Counted from the stretch's first letter, positions 36,013 to 48,590 are shown. The stretch is DNA of 64,000 bases from Mesorhabditis belari (GCA_958450365.1 CAUEEP010000923.1:1691501-1755500), one strand, 5' to 3'. Program-made: numbers and translations. Notes: generated from the sequence alone by a model not told the origin.

Positions 36013-39000
36013 TCAATTGACGAAACTCAAATGGGGAAATAAACGAGATTCAATGTTCAGATTAAACGAAACGACGAGGGTTCGCTCGCGGAATTCCGTC
36101 GAAATCATCTCCAAGTCGATCGCTTTCGACAAAGACAATGGAAGGGATGAGCGAAGATTCGAAGAGATCAAAGTCTACAAAAGTTACGGTAATTTTCTGT
36201 AGATATTGAGTTTATTTTAGCTTTTAGCTCAATACTTAAAATCGATTGCTCACCTCCAAAAATTTCCTCGATTTGTTCATGATTGATGGGAGGTTCTCGA
36301 CGAAATTCGTCATCTTGTCGTTCAAGGCCAACGCGTTGTCGACCTAAAATTTATATATTTAGATATTGCAGGTTATTAGTCAATTAATAGGTTGATGCAT
36401 AAGTCTTTTCGTTTTTTTCGAACTTCTGTTAAAAAGTAACAAATTCACCAATTAATCTATAGTTTGCTCTATAAAAAAAGTGTTTTTTGTTCAATTTCCA
36501 TCTTTTTAAATCAATTTCGGTTCACTTTCAAGCAAATTCGAGAGTGAAAAACGCCTTTTTCGTAAAAATCTATAAAAAACTACGGAAAAATTGGCTGAAT
36601 GAATTTCTCTGAAATTTTGGCGAAATATCAAACGTTTTTTTTCTCTATCTTTTATCTATTGACACGAAGATAGGTTTTCTTTAGCTAAGGTGTCTAAACC
36701 GCATCATCGAGTTAGCCCTTTTTGACTACCCGACTTCATACTCTCAAGAAAATCCAGGCATAAAATATTTTTAAACCCGTTTTAATGTTATTTTGCAGAA
36801 AAATAATTGCTTTTTCTAATGAAATCAACCGTAGTTTAATTGGTGCATTTGTTGGCTTGAAACGGCAGACGAAAAGGAACAAAAAGACTTATGCATCAAC
36901 CTAATAGAATTCAAGATATGAATGATACTAGAAAGCCAAATGCTCTGCCAATGTTCTGCAGTAAACCAGTTATGATCTTAAGCTATTAGGCTACCTTAAG
37001 CTACCTAAAATTTATCTATTTAGATATTGCATCTTTATCTCTACATCTAATGGTTAGATTAGTATCGTTTTTACTCACCGAAATCTCATCAACATGTATT
37101 CTTGCTGTCCATTCATAATGTCCCTCTTTCAACGATTTGATCACCCTCAAGTGACTCAATTTCAGCGACAAATCGGCGTCGAATTTCGCATAGATCTCAT
37201 CAACGACAAAGAGCTCATCCGATTTTCGATAACTAAATTGTAATTAGTCAGTTAGAAATCAAGATATGAATGATACTAAAAAACCAAATGCTCTGCCAAT
37301 GTTCTACAGTAAACCAGTCATGATCTTAAGCTATTTGGTCTAACTAGAAGGTGTTTAGTTCTCAAAACTTGTTTATTACCTCATTTCAACGGAAGTTTTC
37401 AGATGAATATGAGCAGCTCCTTGATGGAAACGAATTCGTGGAGGCGTTCTTGATCGAACCACTAATCGTCCTGAAATTTTGGGATTTACATTTATTTATC
37501 TATTAGGTTGAAAAGAAAGTTCTGGGAAAAAGTTTGCACAGTGATTTCTCAAAAAGTGATTTCACACAGTGATTTCTCTTTGCGGGAAAGCTGCACTCAT
37601 TTTTTTTACGAGTAATTTCTTAGAGTCGACTTGTAAATAATAGAACAAAATCTTCTTGAATTGGTGGATTCATTCTTAAGAAATTCCAGTCAAACTTTTT
37701 CCGAGAACTTTCTTTTCAACCTAATAAATCTACCGTAAGATTAATCAATTCTTAGCGAGCAAAATTTTTATCTATCTATCTAAATCTACCGTATTTAATC
37801 AATTCTATACCTGATGCTGGATTGACGGTCTGTAAATCAGCGAATTGCCCAACGCAGAGCTCAAATTTCGCGCATTGTGGCCTCAGAAAATCGGCGATCT
37901 CGGGCAGCACATGTAAATTGAATTTCACATCACCGAAAGTCGACAATTGGCGGAGAAACGTGGAAACGGAATGATCAGAGATATAGGTGTAGACCATTTT
38001 TTCGGTGTCAGCTTGAGAGGTCTAAAATGGTTTTGTAAGAAAAAAAAAGGTGTAGCAATGAGTTGATGAACCGAAGCTAGAACGGATACAGTTTAAAGCC
38101 TATCGTAGCCTTGTGCCGGCATAAACGCGCTCTTTCTGGCACACTCAAAACGCTTGACGTTTACAAGAGGTCTATGCTGTTTTCGAGGAATCAAGTGCAT
38201 CAGGGAGGCCCGGGTTTACGAAAGCACAAAGCACCATTTCCTCACCTCTAGCACAGCCGGTTCATCATCGATTTGTGTGCGATTGCTCGTGAACTCTCCT
38301 CGAATCCCTACTTGTGTAAACTTTGAGGTGATTATCGGCTCAGATGTCACTCGAGAATCGAAACCAACTTCTTGACTGAAATTTCTTTTATTTAGAATTT
38401 TGTGTTTGAAACATTTGCTTCGTTCAAACAATTTGAAACAATTGTTCAAAAATTCACCTGAAATGCTTGGCCGAATCGATTGGGTTGAAGAAATGGACAA
38501 GCGATGGCATTTGATTGACTAAACGATTCAACGACGTTTCCAAGCTGGGACAAATCGCTGAGTAAAGGCGTTTGGTGAGAACTTCCTGGAAAATGACAAG
38601 AATGGTTTTGGGATTAAATAAAGGGTTGGCTTGGCTCAAATCAAGAATACTTTGTGCTCAAGCAAGAGCGCAGCCTCTCTGGAGCAGGAGCGCAGCCTCT
38701 CCGGAGCAGGAGCGCAGCCCCTCTGGAGCAGGAGCGCAGCCTCTCTGGAGTAGGAGCGCAGCCTCTCTGGAGCAGGAGCGCAGCCTCTCTGGCGCACAGA
38801 GTTCCTCATTTCTCTTGAAATAAGGCTTCATACCACAAGAAAAATGAAGAATTCAGTGCACCAGAGCTTTGCGTTTACCCAGTTGTGCACAAAGTACACA
38901 AAGTACACAATTAAACGCAAAGTTACCTGAATTTTTCAGAAAACGGTGGCGCCAACTCGGGCTGCAAGAGTACGGTCACAGCTTCCAACGCGAATTGACA

Positions 39001-42000
39001 CGACTGATCGATCAGCTGGAAAATCTGTATTTGAATTTTAAATCTAAACAATTTTGAGGCCATCAATTCGATTAAACCAACCTTCAGCCGCCCATCGAAT
39101 GTTTTCATGTATTTGAATTTGAAATCAAGATCAAAGCCGGAAAGAAGCGCCTCGAATTGCCCTTCGCGCACCGTTTTGAAAATATTTTTGTACGAGCCGC
39201 GAATCTGAATTTTACCAAGATTTAGAAAAATTAGTATTATTAACATTAAGAAATTTCATTTTTACAAAAAAAAAGCGCTCACTTTTGCCTCACCACCGCT
39301 CGTTTGAATGCGAAAAACGCCGTCGGCGAGACCCTAAAAGTCAGAAAGTGTTGTAAGAGTCGTTTTTAAGCTATTTTTCATTCGAAAATTTGCATATCTC
39401 TATAAGTTTTTTTGCAATTTCAAAATTCTACCTCAGTTTTCAACGTCGGTGCCTCGAATCCGACCACTTTTATCTCGTCGATCGTCAAATTTGCGCCAAG
39501 AAGGATGATCTCGATTTGTGGTGGATGAGTTCGCATGACATCATGCCGGAGAATGGCCAGAGATTTCTGAATATCTCTGATCAGATCTAAGAAAAAGTGA
39601 TACAACGAGTTCTGGCCGGCAGTAAGCCATAGACTACAGTAAGCCTGGCCTATAGTAAGCCTGGCCTACAGTAAGCCCTAGCCTACAGTAAGCCCTAGCC
39701 TATAGTAAGCCCTGGCCTAAAATAAGCCCTGGTTCTCTTGTACTTCAGTTAGATCGAACAAAAATTAGAACCAGAATTACGCTAGCCTACAGTAAGCCCT
39801 AGCCTACAGTAAGCCCTAGCCTACAGTAAGCCCTAGCCTACAGTAAGCCCTAGCCTACATAAGCCCTAGCCTACAGTAAGCCCTAGCCTACAGTAAGCCC
39901 TAGCCTACAGTAAGCCTTTGACTACAGTAAGCCTTTGACTACAGTAAGCCTGGTCTACAGTAAGCCCTGGCTCTCTTGTACTTCAGTTAGATCGAACAAA
40001 AATTAGAACCAGAATTACGGTAGTTACCTAAACAGTGTACTACTTACAATAAACCCTGGTTTAATAGGTTCAACAACCTTTACTGAATGCTTCAACGTCT
40101 ACTACTTTTTTTGACAATTTTACTGGCTACTGTAATGGCTTAATAGATCTCTAATTTTAGGAAAGTAAACTCCTAATTCGCTACAATATTTTAGCTAAAC
40201 TTATTGTTAGACAAAAAGTGTGATTACGGCATTCACCCAAAAAAAAGCCCTATTTACAGTACTCTATCAATTTCCAAGTGCATTGACTCACCTCTTTCAC
40301 ATATTCCAAAGCGTGATCGGTGATTCGAATGGCAATTCCTGGGGAATTTCTCTCGATCGAACTCGTCGGTTTCGGCAACTCGAAAGTGACCGCTTTCTCT
40401 TTTCGAATTGGCTCATCTAAAATGTAATTGCTTTTAGACTTCTCATTTTTCTTACTGAGCAACGAGTTGCGCAATTTGTCGAGATGAGATTCAAAATCTC
40501 GAATCGAATCCCCCAAATCATCATCGTATTCAATGCTGGCCACCTCGTCACTCTCACTATTGAAATAGTCTTGGAAGTGTGGGTCCAACTGAAAAGGAAA
40601 ACTTTGAGTGAAGAACTTAAGTTATAATGCTCAAGTATTAGAAGTTGGGTACAGTAGAGTAGCTGTATCTTGTTTCATTGAGTACATTAAGTACATTAAA
40701 TACATTAAGTACAGTAACTACAATACCCTAGGAGTGAAAAATTCAGGTGACAAGGCTGAAATAGCTTTCAAATTTTTAAGTGTAAAGCATAAACTATTCA
40801 ATTATTTACCCCTAAATACTTTAATCTTGGCAGAATGTAGTTTGTCTTGAAAATTTGAGACTTTACAGTATCTCCCAAGCTATAGATCGTAGTTTGATGG
40901 CTTTTTTTGATTTTTATAGACCTATAGACCTCATTTTTATAGACCAGTTTTGTTAAAAGTGTTCTTTTGTTGAAAAATGATAAACACACCCTCTCTAGTG
41001 CACTTTTTCCTTATATAAAATGCTTTGTATCAATAGAAAACACTAGAAAACTGAAGCACGGACAATGAGTGCTCTTTTGAATACACGATAATACTGTATG
41101 ATCAAATAAAGAGATGTTGCTAAAGAATCATATTCCAATTTACCCCGAATTGTAAGTGAAACCGAACCGAGTATCGAACTCAATTTCCCTCATTTTTCTT
41201 CCTTTCTTTCATCAACTTTCACTCGCTCATTTCACTCAAAATTGGCTTTTCTCCAATCCTCTAATTTATCTAATTATCTCTTTTATATCTTTTATCTCTT
41301 TTATCTTTTCGAAGATCGAATTTCCTTGTCTTTTTCCGATCGAGTGAAAACTGATTGGTTCCACTCAACTTTCACCTCAGTGATTCGATCTGATCAGCTG
41401 TTTTGATGAAAAGAGAAAGCTAATCAAATCTCTAATCAAATCTCTAGTCAAATCTCTAGTCAAATCTCTAATCAAATCTCTAATCAAATCTCTAGCCAAA
41501 TCTTTAGCTCATTAAAACAATTAGTCAAACTTTAAACAATCTACAATTCTTTCAAAAGCTTGATACTTCTTTTGAGCTAAAAAAGTTCACTTTTCTTTAC
41601 TTAGCTTTCTTATTATCAACTAGAAGATTTCTCCAATTATGACATCAAACTCGTTTCCAATTATGGGAGATAGATGTACATAAGGGGCCCAGAAAGGGAA
41701 GGGTCTGTGGTCGACCCCGTCCGATCTGCCAAGTTGAGCAACGTCGGCGCGGGTTAGTCGTGGGTTCGACTCCCATGGGTTCCCCTCCGAGCGCCCCAGC
41801 CCGGCCATCGGAGTATCATCGGCTACGACAACTACACTTCTGCCTCAGTAAATGTGGAAGCGGGTTGTGATCTGCGCTAAGTGCGAAGACAGATCAAATC
41901 ATTATTATTTTATTTTAGATGTACATAAGTACAGTGCAGTCAAGAATAGTGCCTCAAAAGAGATCAAATTGATTTTGAGCTCAAATTCAGAAGGTTTAGA

Positions 42001-42195
42001 AGTGAAAGGTTTCCTTGAAAGGAAAAAGGTTATCTTGAAAGGAAAAAGGTTTTCTTGAAAGGAAAAAGGTTTTCTTTTCATCAATAAACAAACCCGCAAA
42101 TTCCTGGATCGTCTCGACAAAATTCTCGCCTCGTTGACGAAAAATAACGAATTGACGACGAAAAGCAAAGTGAATACTATCTGCATAGCGTGCAT
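36013..42195 (-). CDS. BPI/LBP-family lipid-binding protein
   Basis: Thirteen exons: 42094-42195, 40292-40588, 39432-39611, 39283-39333, 39082-39204, 38927-39015, 38458-38585, 38246-38375, 37811-38021, 37380-37470, 37079-37232, 36254-36343, 36013-36174; about 600 aa. A signal peptide starts MHAMQIVFTLLFVVNSLFFV. An acidic insert (exon 2) precedes the family motif GIAIRITDHALEYVKE. Later hallmarks are EIKVVGFEAPTLKTE, RLYSAICPSLETSLNRL (conserved Cys), VYTYISDHSVSTFLRQL and ALALNDKMTNFVENLP. Known: two-barrel proteins binding lipid or lipopolysaccharide in extracellular fluid; nematodes have several. All phases agree except exon 6 to 7, which is one base off, so an indel, a micro-exon or a decayed site must be assumed there. 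The first ATG is preceded by a TTTCAG acceptor and an out-of-frame ATG 9 nt upstream. The 1.5-kb first intron carries a 5S-derived element. Confidence 0.85.
38660..38790. repeat. 22-bp tandem repeat ggagcaggagcgcagcctctct
   Basis: Six copies inside the BPI/LBP intron between exons 6 and 7, the same junction where the reading phase does not match. It is GC-rich compared with its surroundings. Confidence 0.9.
39630..40020. repeat. 17-bp satellite agtaagccctagcctac
   Basis: About 15 degenerate copies in two blocks, each followed by the same unique stretch cttgtacttcagttagatcg. The array plus tail has therefore been duplicated as a unit. It lies in BPI/LBP intron 2. Confidence 0.9.
41420..41512. 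repeat. 12-bp repeat atcaaatctcta
   Basis: Seven to eight copies in the first BPI/LBP intron. Confidence 0.9.
41700..41800 (+). ncRNA. 5S rRNA-derived Pol III element, copy 3
   Basis: Contains ccccgtccgatctgccaagt and tgagcaacgt, close to the 5S rRNA internal control region. A perfect tRNA B box ggttcgactcc follows at 41763-41773. It has the same layout as copies 1 and 2 but is more GC-rich and closer to 5S. It lies in the first BPI/LBP intron, antisense to the gene. Confidence 0.65.
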
Positions 42196-43780
42196 TTCGG
42201 CATGAAAACAAAGCTGAAACGAGATTTTATATGAATATTATAAAAGGGAAATAGTTCATGATCAATTTCTCCATCAAATGAATTCTCGGTAGAGGTGATT
42301 AACTTTTTCCCTCCAGAGGATTAGAGACGGTTTAAAAATGGGGGCGGATTGAAGAAAAAAAATTCAAAGCGAATTCAACATTTGAATCTATTGAATTCAA
42401 ATAAAATAAAATCGATTTGATAAAGTTTTTCAAAAAAAAAAGAATTTTGAGAACAAAATAAGAAAGAAAATGAGAAAATGAGAAGAAAAAAGTTTTAAAA
42501 TTTTAAAAATTCAAAGGTAAAAACAGCAAAAACCTAATAGAAAAGGTAAAAAATAGATAAATCTAAATACTAAATTTGGCAATAGATAAATAGATAAATA
42601 ACTAGATAAATCTAAGTTTAAGATTTCATTAAGTTTAAGATTTCATTGTAGAAACAGTTTTTTGAAAGTTGATTTGGGTTACAATAGGGAAGAGTAACTT
42701 TTAGAAACCTGTAGCTGAGCAGGTTTTGTTTGAGATTACTGTAGGAGCTTTTTAGGGACTAAAACCGACAGGGTTACTGTCATTTGCAGTTACTGAAGTG
42801 AAAGGGAACTTTTAGAAAGCTGTAGGATTCAATGGATTTCAAATCTGTAGAATTAGAAATTCAATGGATTCAATGGATTCAATGGCTTTCAAAAATCAGA
42901 CTCCAATTTCAAAAGATTAATTCCTATTTTAGGAAACGGGTTTCCATTTTTTGTTGTTGACGTCATCCGTTCAACAAAAAACAACGTTTAGAAACCTGTA
43001 GCTGGGCAGGTTTTGTTTGAGATTACTGTAGGAACCTTTTAGGGACTATAACTGACAGGGTTACTGTCAGTTATGTCAGATTAATTCCTATTTTAGGAAA
43101 CGGGTTTCCATTTTTTGTCATCCGTTCGACGTCATCCGTTCAACAACCACGAGAAATCGATGACATCAGAAAAAACACGGAGACAAAGCGATGAGACAAA
43201 AAGAGAATACGCTAGGCGGCTATGAGAAATGAGTAATGAGATACAATCAGTCAACGAAAAGGATTTGATAGCTTAGCAAGCTTTTTGAGTTGTCAATGAG
43301 TTGTCAATGAGTTGTTAAAGTTGTCTATTGTCTGTTAAACATGAAGGACATTCAGTTAATAGAGGAAAATGCTCGATCAAACTCAAATCAAAAGCAACAT
43401 TTTCAATTTTAGACATTTTAACAGCAAAGAACATTTCAATTGCATAGGACAGAAAGGGAAAAAGAGTCAAAAATTTTAAAATTAAAAAAATCAACTACAA
43501 ATCGATTTAACTTTCATTTTTTATAATATAATTGCAAAAAGATAAAGATATAAGATTATTTATCAGAACAAAAAGATATAAGATTGGTTAGAAGAATCAA
43601 AATAAAAGGCTTACATTTTCAAAAATCAGCTACACTAACCCTTAACTTGAAAACGCTTCAAAATGAGTTACCGTAATTTCAGTGAATGGCAAAGTTACGT
43701 GAATAATTCTAACAGAAAATTTAAAAGAAAAAATGAGAAAAGGAAACGATTAGAGTAACCAAGATCGAAAAAAGAAGAAA
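42196..43780. other. gene-poor region with a direct duplication
   Basis: No exon recognised. A block containing agaaacctgtagctgRgcag and gattactgtaggarc recurs at 42705-42800 and 42985-43080. The segment ttaggaaacgggtttccatt recurs at 42932 and 43092. The remainder is AT-rich. Confidence 0.5.
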
Positions 43781-43844
43781 TCTATCGTTCTTGTAAGTTC
43801 TTGATTGTGTTAATGTACTTAAAAAGAACGATAAATTTTTGACT

Positions 43845-43985
43845 TCCAAAGATCTGGGTTAAGGTAGGAAGACTTCCAAAGATCTGGGTTAAGGAAGGAA
43901 GACTTCTAAAGATCTGGGTTAAGGAAGGAAAACTTCTAAAGATCTGGGTTAATGAAGGAAGACTTCTAAAGATCTGGATTACTGT
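43845..43985. repeat. 30-bp tandem repeat with aaagatctgggttaaggaag
   Basis: Five copies; the ORF across them is a repeat artefact. Confidence 0.9.
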
Positions 43986-44149
43986 AAGGAAATGCAAAAT
44001 TCTAATCTAACTTTAAAAACTAATTTGTAAAGTTAAAAAGTGAAAGAAAAAGAAAACGATTACAGTAAGAAAAGCGCAAAACTGGGCAAGTAAACACCAG
44101 AAATCATTGTGATCACCCGATTCCGATCACACGCAGAACGATCTCCTTT

Positions 44150-44203
44150 CATTTCCTTTCCTTTCATTCCCTTTCCTTTCCTTTCCTTTCCTTTCCTTTC
44201 CTT
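44150..44203. repeat. CCTTT short tandem repeat
   Basis: About ten CCTTT units, interrupted once. A minus-strand frame from 44400 runs through it (including TEQKRFRDGERHAFIDGRKK upstream of the repeat) and could be an exon. No partner exon was identified, so no gene is called. Confidence 0.85.
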
Positions 44204-44520
44204 CTCCAGGATCTTCTTCAAATTGCTGTTATCTGAAGCGTCAATCGGGTTGTAAATCTGCTGTAAATTCTGTGATCGTTTCCATTTCATTAAACATTTT
44301 TTACGACCATCAATGAAAGCATGCCTTTCTCCATCCCGGAATCGCTTCTGCTCGGTGAGAAAAATGGTGATTTTGTTGGGGTTTATATAGGGAAAATCTG
44401 ACGAAAATTTTGTCGGAGTGACGTAGAGAAATGAACTTGTGAACTTGATTAGGCTTTTTTTAAACGTTAGCTTAATCAAACTTTTACAAAGATTTGGGCT
44501 TAAAAAAGAAAAAGATTCCG

Positions 44521-44590
44521 CGTGGAAACGAACCCGAGCCGAAGCCGGTAGCCTCCGCCCGGTAAACGACAGGCTAACCGACTGTGCTAT
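44521..44590 (-). ncRNA. tRNA-like Pol III sequence (minus)
   Basis: On the minus strand it has an A-box-like tagcacagtcggttagcc (44589-44572) and a B-box-like ggttcgtttcc (44534-44524). No clean acceptor-stem pairing or anticodon was identified. It is probably a tRNA-derived repeat rather than a tRNA gene. Confidence 0.5.
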
Positions 44591-44690
44591 ACAAGCAATT
44601 AATCACGACCCAGATTTTTCTCTTAGACAGTCTATTTCTCAATTCACTTCCTTAGTTAGAAAAAAAATTGAGGCCGTCACGCCGCTGGTA

Positions 44691-44760
44691 TGGCACAATC
44701 GGTTAGCTGGTCGTTTACGAGGCGGTGGGCTACCTGGTTCGGCTCGGGTTCGATCTCATG
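44691..44760 (+). ncRNA. tRNA-like Pol III sequence (plus)
   Basis: A-box-like tggcacaatcggttagc at 44691-44707 and B-box-like ggttcgatctc at 44747-44757. It is related to and inverted relative to the 44521-44590 sequence about 100 bp away, so the pair forms an inverted repeat. Confidence 0.5.
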
Positions 44761-45329
44761 TTGTGTCTGTTTTTGGTTCTTAGCTCAAATCTTTTGTTTG
44801 AGTGTTTTCCCAAAAAGTTTAGTTCGAGATTTGAGTGTTTTCCCGGAAATTTCCATTGAATCCAATCCGTTTTCCCCGTGAAAAAAGTCACATTGAAGTG
44901 TTTATCTTGGCAATTTTTCAAAATCGGGAAATCGGTAGGGAAAAAAAGGGTTGCTGATCCAAAAATAGAGAAATTTTCTTCTCCGTTTCAAAAAGATTTG
45001 AGAAAAAAAAGGATTCAATTCTTACAAATTCTTTGTAATTCAGGAATTTAGCTCAATGTTTCCGGTTTAGAGAGAAAAGATTTATGAGCGATGAGCTACG
45101 TGAGAGCTCTTGATCAAAAAGAAAAAGAAAAAAGTTTAATTGAAAATTTCTGAAAAACTCTGAAAAACTCTGAAATGCAAACACAAAATAAGGGTTAAAA
45201 TTGGAATTTAATTGAGGAAGAGTAAACAAAAAATTGAAAAAGATTATTGGATAATAGTTTTTTTGGGCAAAACTGATGGATGATTGTTGACCAAAGGCGA
45301 TCAAAATAGAAAAGAAAATCATCAGACAT

Positions 45330-45563
45330 ACAGTACTGGACAATGAAATATCATATTTGAAAAACGATCGTCACTTTCGCGCGTCTGTAGCCCTTGTCTT
45401 TGAGTTTAAACTATTAGTGTTATACATTTTCTGAAAGCTCTTTTCAAGGGCTACACAATGGTAATATTAATGTTTAGAAATACTGTAAAGACAAGGGAGT
45501 TACAGACGCGCGAAAGCTATGATCTTTTTTCAAATATGATATTACATTGTCCAGTAGTGTAGG
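45330..45563. mobile_element. inverted-repeat MITE (acagtactggacaatg)
   Basis: Ends acagtactggacaatgaaat and its complement cattgtccagtagtgt. Inner arms contain gcgcgtctgtagcccttgtc and its inverse. It has no coding capacity. A minus-strand signal-peptide-like start (MIFFSILIAFGQQ, ATG at 45322) lies immediately beside it, without a supported downstream exon. Confidence 0.8.
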
Positions 45564-45646
45564 TATCCTAGATTTTAACACTTCTGACTTATACAGTATG
45601 TAGTACCAGATTACGGGATACTATTCAGTTAAACGACTCATTTCAG

Positions 45647-46720
45647 GACACCAATGATTTCGTGTTGATCCGATCGAAGAACCAACTAGCCGCTTTCAAT
45701 GCGGCAAGGAAAAATGATTTGGAGGGAAAAGGGACAATCGCTTGTCGGACAACGACCAATGTTTTCTTGTATCTTCAAGCACTCGGTAATGATATTTGTG
45801 TATTGTAATGATAACTTAAAACAATTGAAATCAATTGTAAACAAACAAAGAGTTGAGTAGACAATACAAACTTTTTAGCATCAATCGACTTACAAAAATC
45901 GTCTGACATAGTTGATAATCGAATAAAATTGTATTCCAATTACTAAAATCCTCGAAAGTTTCCTATTTTGGTGAATATTTTCAATGAGTAGACAACTAAA
46001 AGAAAAATGGATTTCCGGTCATTCCTATAAAAGCTTTTTTGATTTGGAAAAGAAAAAGAAAAAGAAAAAACCTAAAAAAGATTGGGGAAAGACAATTGGT
46101 TTTGGTGGGGGGAAATGTTTGAAATGAAAATGAATTGGAGAAGGGGATGAGTGAGAGAAAAGGGTTGAGGAGAAGAGACACAAAATATGGGGAGGAGAGA
46201 TCTAAATGGCAAGTATTATCGTTGGCTTATAGTCCTGTCTTGGTTAATGCGTTTTCTAAAAGATCGTTTTCCCGTCATCGTTTTCCCGTCATCGTTTTCC
46301 CGTCATCGTTTTCCCGATTCACATAATCTTGTCTCTAGTTTTATCAACATTTTATATCTTTCGATATCCTTTGTGAATCAGAGAATCAGAGAATCAAACG
46401 AAAATTTTCCGATTTTGTCCGATTTTGTCCGATGTTCTGTCCGACTTTGAAATTGTTTTAATAGAAAAGAAAGAAATGTAATTAAACTAGAGACAAGATT
46501 ATGTGAATCGGGAAAACGATGACATCTTTTAGAAAACGCATTAACCAAGGCAGGACTATAAGCCAACGATAATACTTGCCATTTAGATGTCTCCTGACCG
46601 TCCCCAACCGACACAAATTCATTCACCTTTCACTCATTTATTTTTCGTTGAAAAGTGTTTGGATTTCCATGGCAAAAGAGACGAGATCGTGATTCCGTCT
46701 TATCGACCGGATTTGGTTAA
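45647..46720 (+). CDS. candidate two-exon gene end, unknown protein
   Basis: Exon 45647-45785 is bounded by atttcag and a GTAATG donor and reads DTNDFVLIRSKNQLAAFNAA, then TIACRTTTNVFLYLQAL. It has amino-acid composition like real protein and no stop. A phase-compatible exon 46656-46720 adds VFGFPWQKRRDRDSVLSTGF and a stop. Upstream exons were not found. The large intron contains an inverted-repeat element. The product is not recognised, and the second exon is particularly weak (acceptor gttgaaaag). Confidence 0.35.
46195..46600. mobile_element. inverted-repeat element with cgttttcccgtcat repeat
   Basis: Arms of about 70 bp contain aaatggcaagtattatcgtt, inverted at 46520-46590. One arm is extended by four copies of a 14-bp unit cgttttcccgtcat (46260-46315). 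It is non-coding. Confidence 0.75.
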
Positions 46721-47154
46721 TTATATTGTATTGTAACAATTGTAAGTTTATCTGAAAAGCAGGCTTGCAGAGGGGAAATTGAAGGCTTGCAGAGGGAAGA
46801 GTTTTCCATTAGAATCACTTAATTACTAAACAAATTATAGTTTTTTTTGCATAAGTTTCTTTAAAAATGAAAAAAATAAGGCTTTTCTTTTGTCATGTTT
46901 TTGATAAAATCTTGTTTGAAATTTGATTAATTAAAAGCGTAATTTTGATAGTTTTAAGTTAAAAGAAGGTTTTTTAGTTTTAAGTTTCGATAGCTTTTAC
47001 GGAAGTTCTTCGTCTTCTTAAATCCTTCTGTTTATCTCGTAATTGAGCGATGATTCTACATCTTTTCTCTAAACTGAATTCTTTGGATTGATAGAGTTCA
47101 GCAGAATCAGTTTATCATTGTTAGCTTAGAGTGATGTGTCTTGGCAAATGATGT

Positions 47155-47222
47155 CAACGAGACATCATCAACGAGACATCGTCAAGGAGACATCGTCAAC
47201 GAGACATCATCAACGAGTCATT
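47155..47222. repeat. 14-15 bp repeat cgagacatcatcaa
   Basis: Four to five copies. The surroundings 46721-47960 show no convincing gene; the ORF at 47446-47721 lacks splice or family support. Confidence 0.8.
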
Positions 47223-47974
47223 TCCTACATTTTACCAAGCAATTGTTTTACTTTCAGATTCAGGAATTAGTTTAGATTTAGGAAACAAAATTTGTTTGCT
47301 AGAATACAGACTCTCAGAGGGAAGGGACAGAGAGTGACCATGTCCACGGATCAACTTTCATCGCTAGCTTGAATCTTGGACTTGGTCACCTCATTATTTT
47401 CACCTCAAGAAAGAGTGTGATTGAGATATTTCGGTATTAAGCACTATGACATGTGACAAGCCGACTGATTCACGCAATGCACCTCTATTCATAGGCTTTC
47501 ATAAGTATATGGGCTTCAATTGCCCATCCGCATTCCTAAACCCGTCTCGAGCCTTTCTTCACTATTCCATTTTCAAACCCATTCTTTCCCCTATATGCCT
47601 TCTATTTCCACATTCACCCATATTTTCTCTCGTTTCTTTTCCTTTTCTAATCACTTCCGGCCACCCCTTTTTTCCCCCAAAAACGATGGATGATCTTGAT
47701 AAATCGAGGCGACGAAAATAGAAAATTCCTTTATTTTTCATCTTTTCCCCATTTCTTTCAAAGCTTTTCCCCTTTATGGTCTTTTTTTGATGGAAAATAT
47801 TGAGAGAGAGAGAAAAGAAATGGATTCATTTGAGAACAGCGACTTGTCACCATTCTCCACTCAATCATTGAACACGTCAAAAACCGATTGTGACCGAAAC
47901 CAAATCAGCATTTGATAAACTGATAACTGAAGTTTAAAACAAAAATCTAGTTTATTTGATTGGAAAATGGTTGG

Positions 47975-48178
47975 GACTTGGAATTGACTTGGAATTGATT
48001 TGGAATTGACAAAGTAGACAAGAATTGACTTGGAATTGACAAAGTAGACAAGAATTGACTTGGAATTGACAAAGTAGACAAGAATTGACTTGGAATTGAC
48101 AAAGTAGACAAGAAGTGACTTGGAATTGAAAAAGTAGACAAGAATTGACTTGGAATTAACAAAGTAGACAAGAAAAGT
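47975..48178. repeat. 30-bp satellite ttggaattgacaaagtagac
   Basis: Six copies of a 30-bp unit. Confidence 0.95.
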
Positions 48179-48365
48179 TCAAAGTTTTGAGAGGAATTTG
48201 ACGAAGGAAATCAAATTTGAAGAATTGTTTTGTGAAATTTGAACAAAAACTGATAAAAGACTCGAACTCGAACAAAAAAAATTGATACAAATTTTAGGTG
48301 ATGAGTCAAGTGAAAGGCTTTGATACCGGGTTTAAAATACTCTCGATCATTTGGCGATACATTAC

Positions 48366-48590
48366 TCATTGATTGGGACTCATTGATTAGGACTCATTGA
48401 TTGGAACTCATTGATTGGGACTCATTGATTGAGACTCATTGATTGGGACTCATTGATTGAGACTCATTGATTAGGACTCATTGATTGGGACTCATTGATT
48501 GGGACTCATTGATTGGGACTCATTAATTGGGACTCATTGATTGAGACTCATTGATTAGGACTCATTGATTGGAACTCATTGATTGAGAAG
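48366..48590. repeat. 14-bp satellite gggactcattgatt
   Basis: About 16 copies with gagactc and aggactc variants. From here to 49980 no gene is supported; the low-complexity frame 48922-49137 (repeated QTSPKSS) is attributed to repeats. Confidence 0.95.

Noticed and set aside
44060..44479. 139-residue ORF (-)
   Set aside because: Partly a CCTTT repeat; the non-repeat part looks protein-like but lacks identifiable splice partners or a family.
45053..45343. 96-residue ORF with a hydrophobic N-terminus (-)
   Set aside because: Its first ATG lies in a MITE end and no partner exon was found. A gene starting at 45322 cannot be excluded but is not supported.
47446..47721. 91-residue ORF (+)
   Set aside because: Low-complexity Phe/Pro/Ser-rich composition from a pyrimidine-rich stretch, with no family or splice support.
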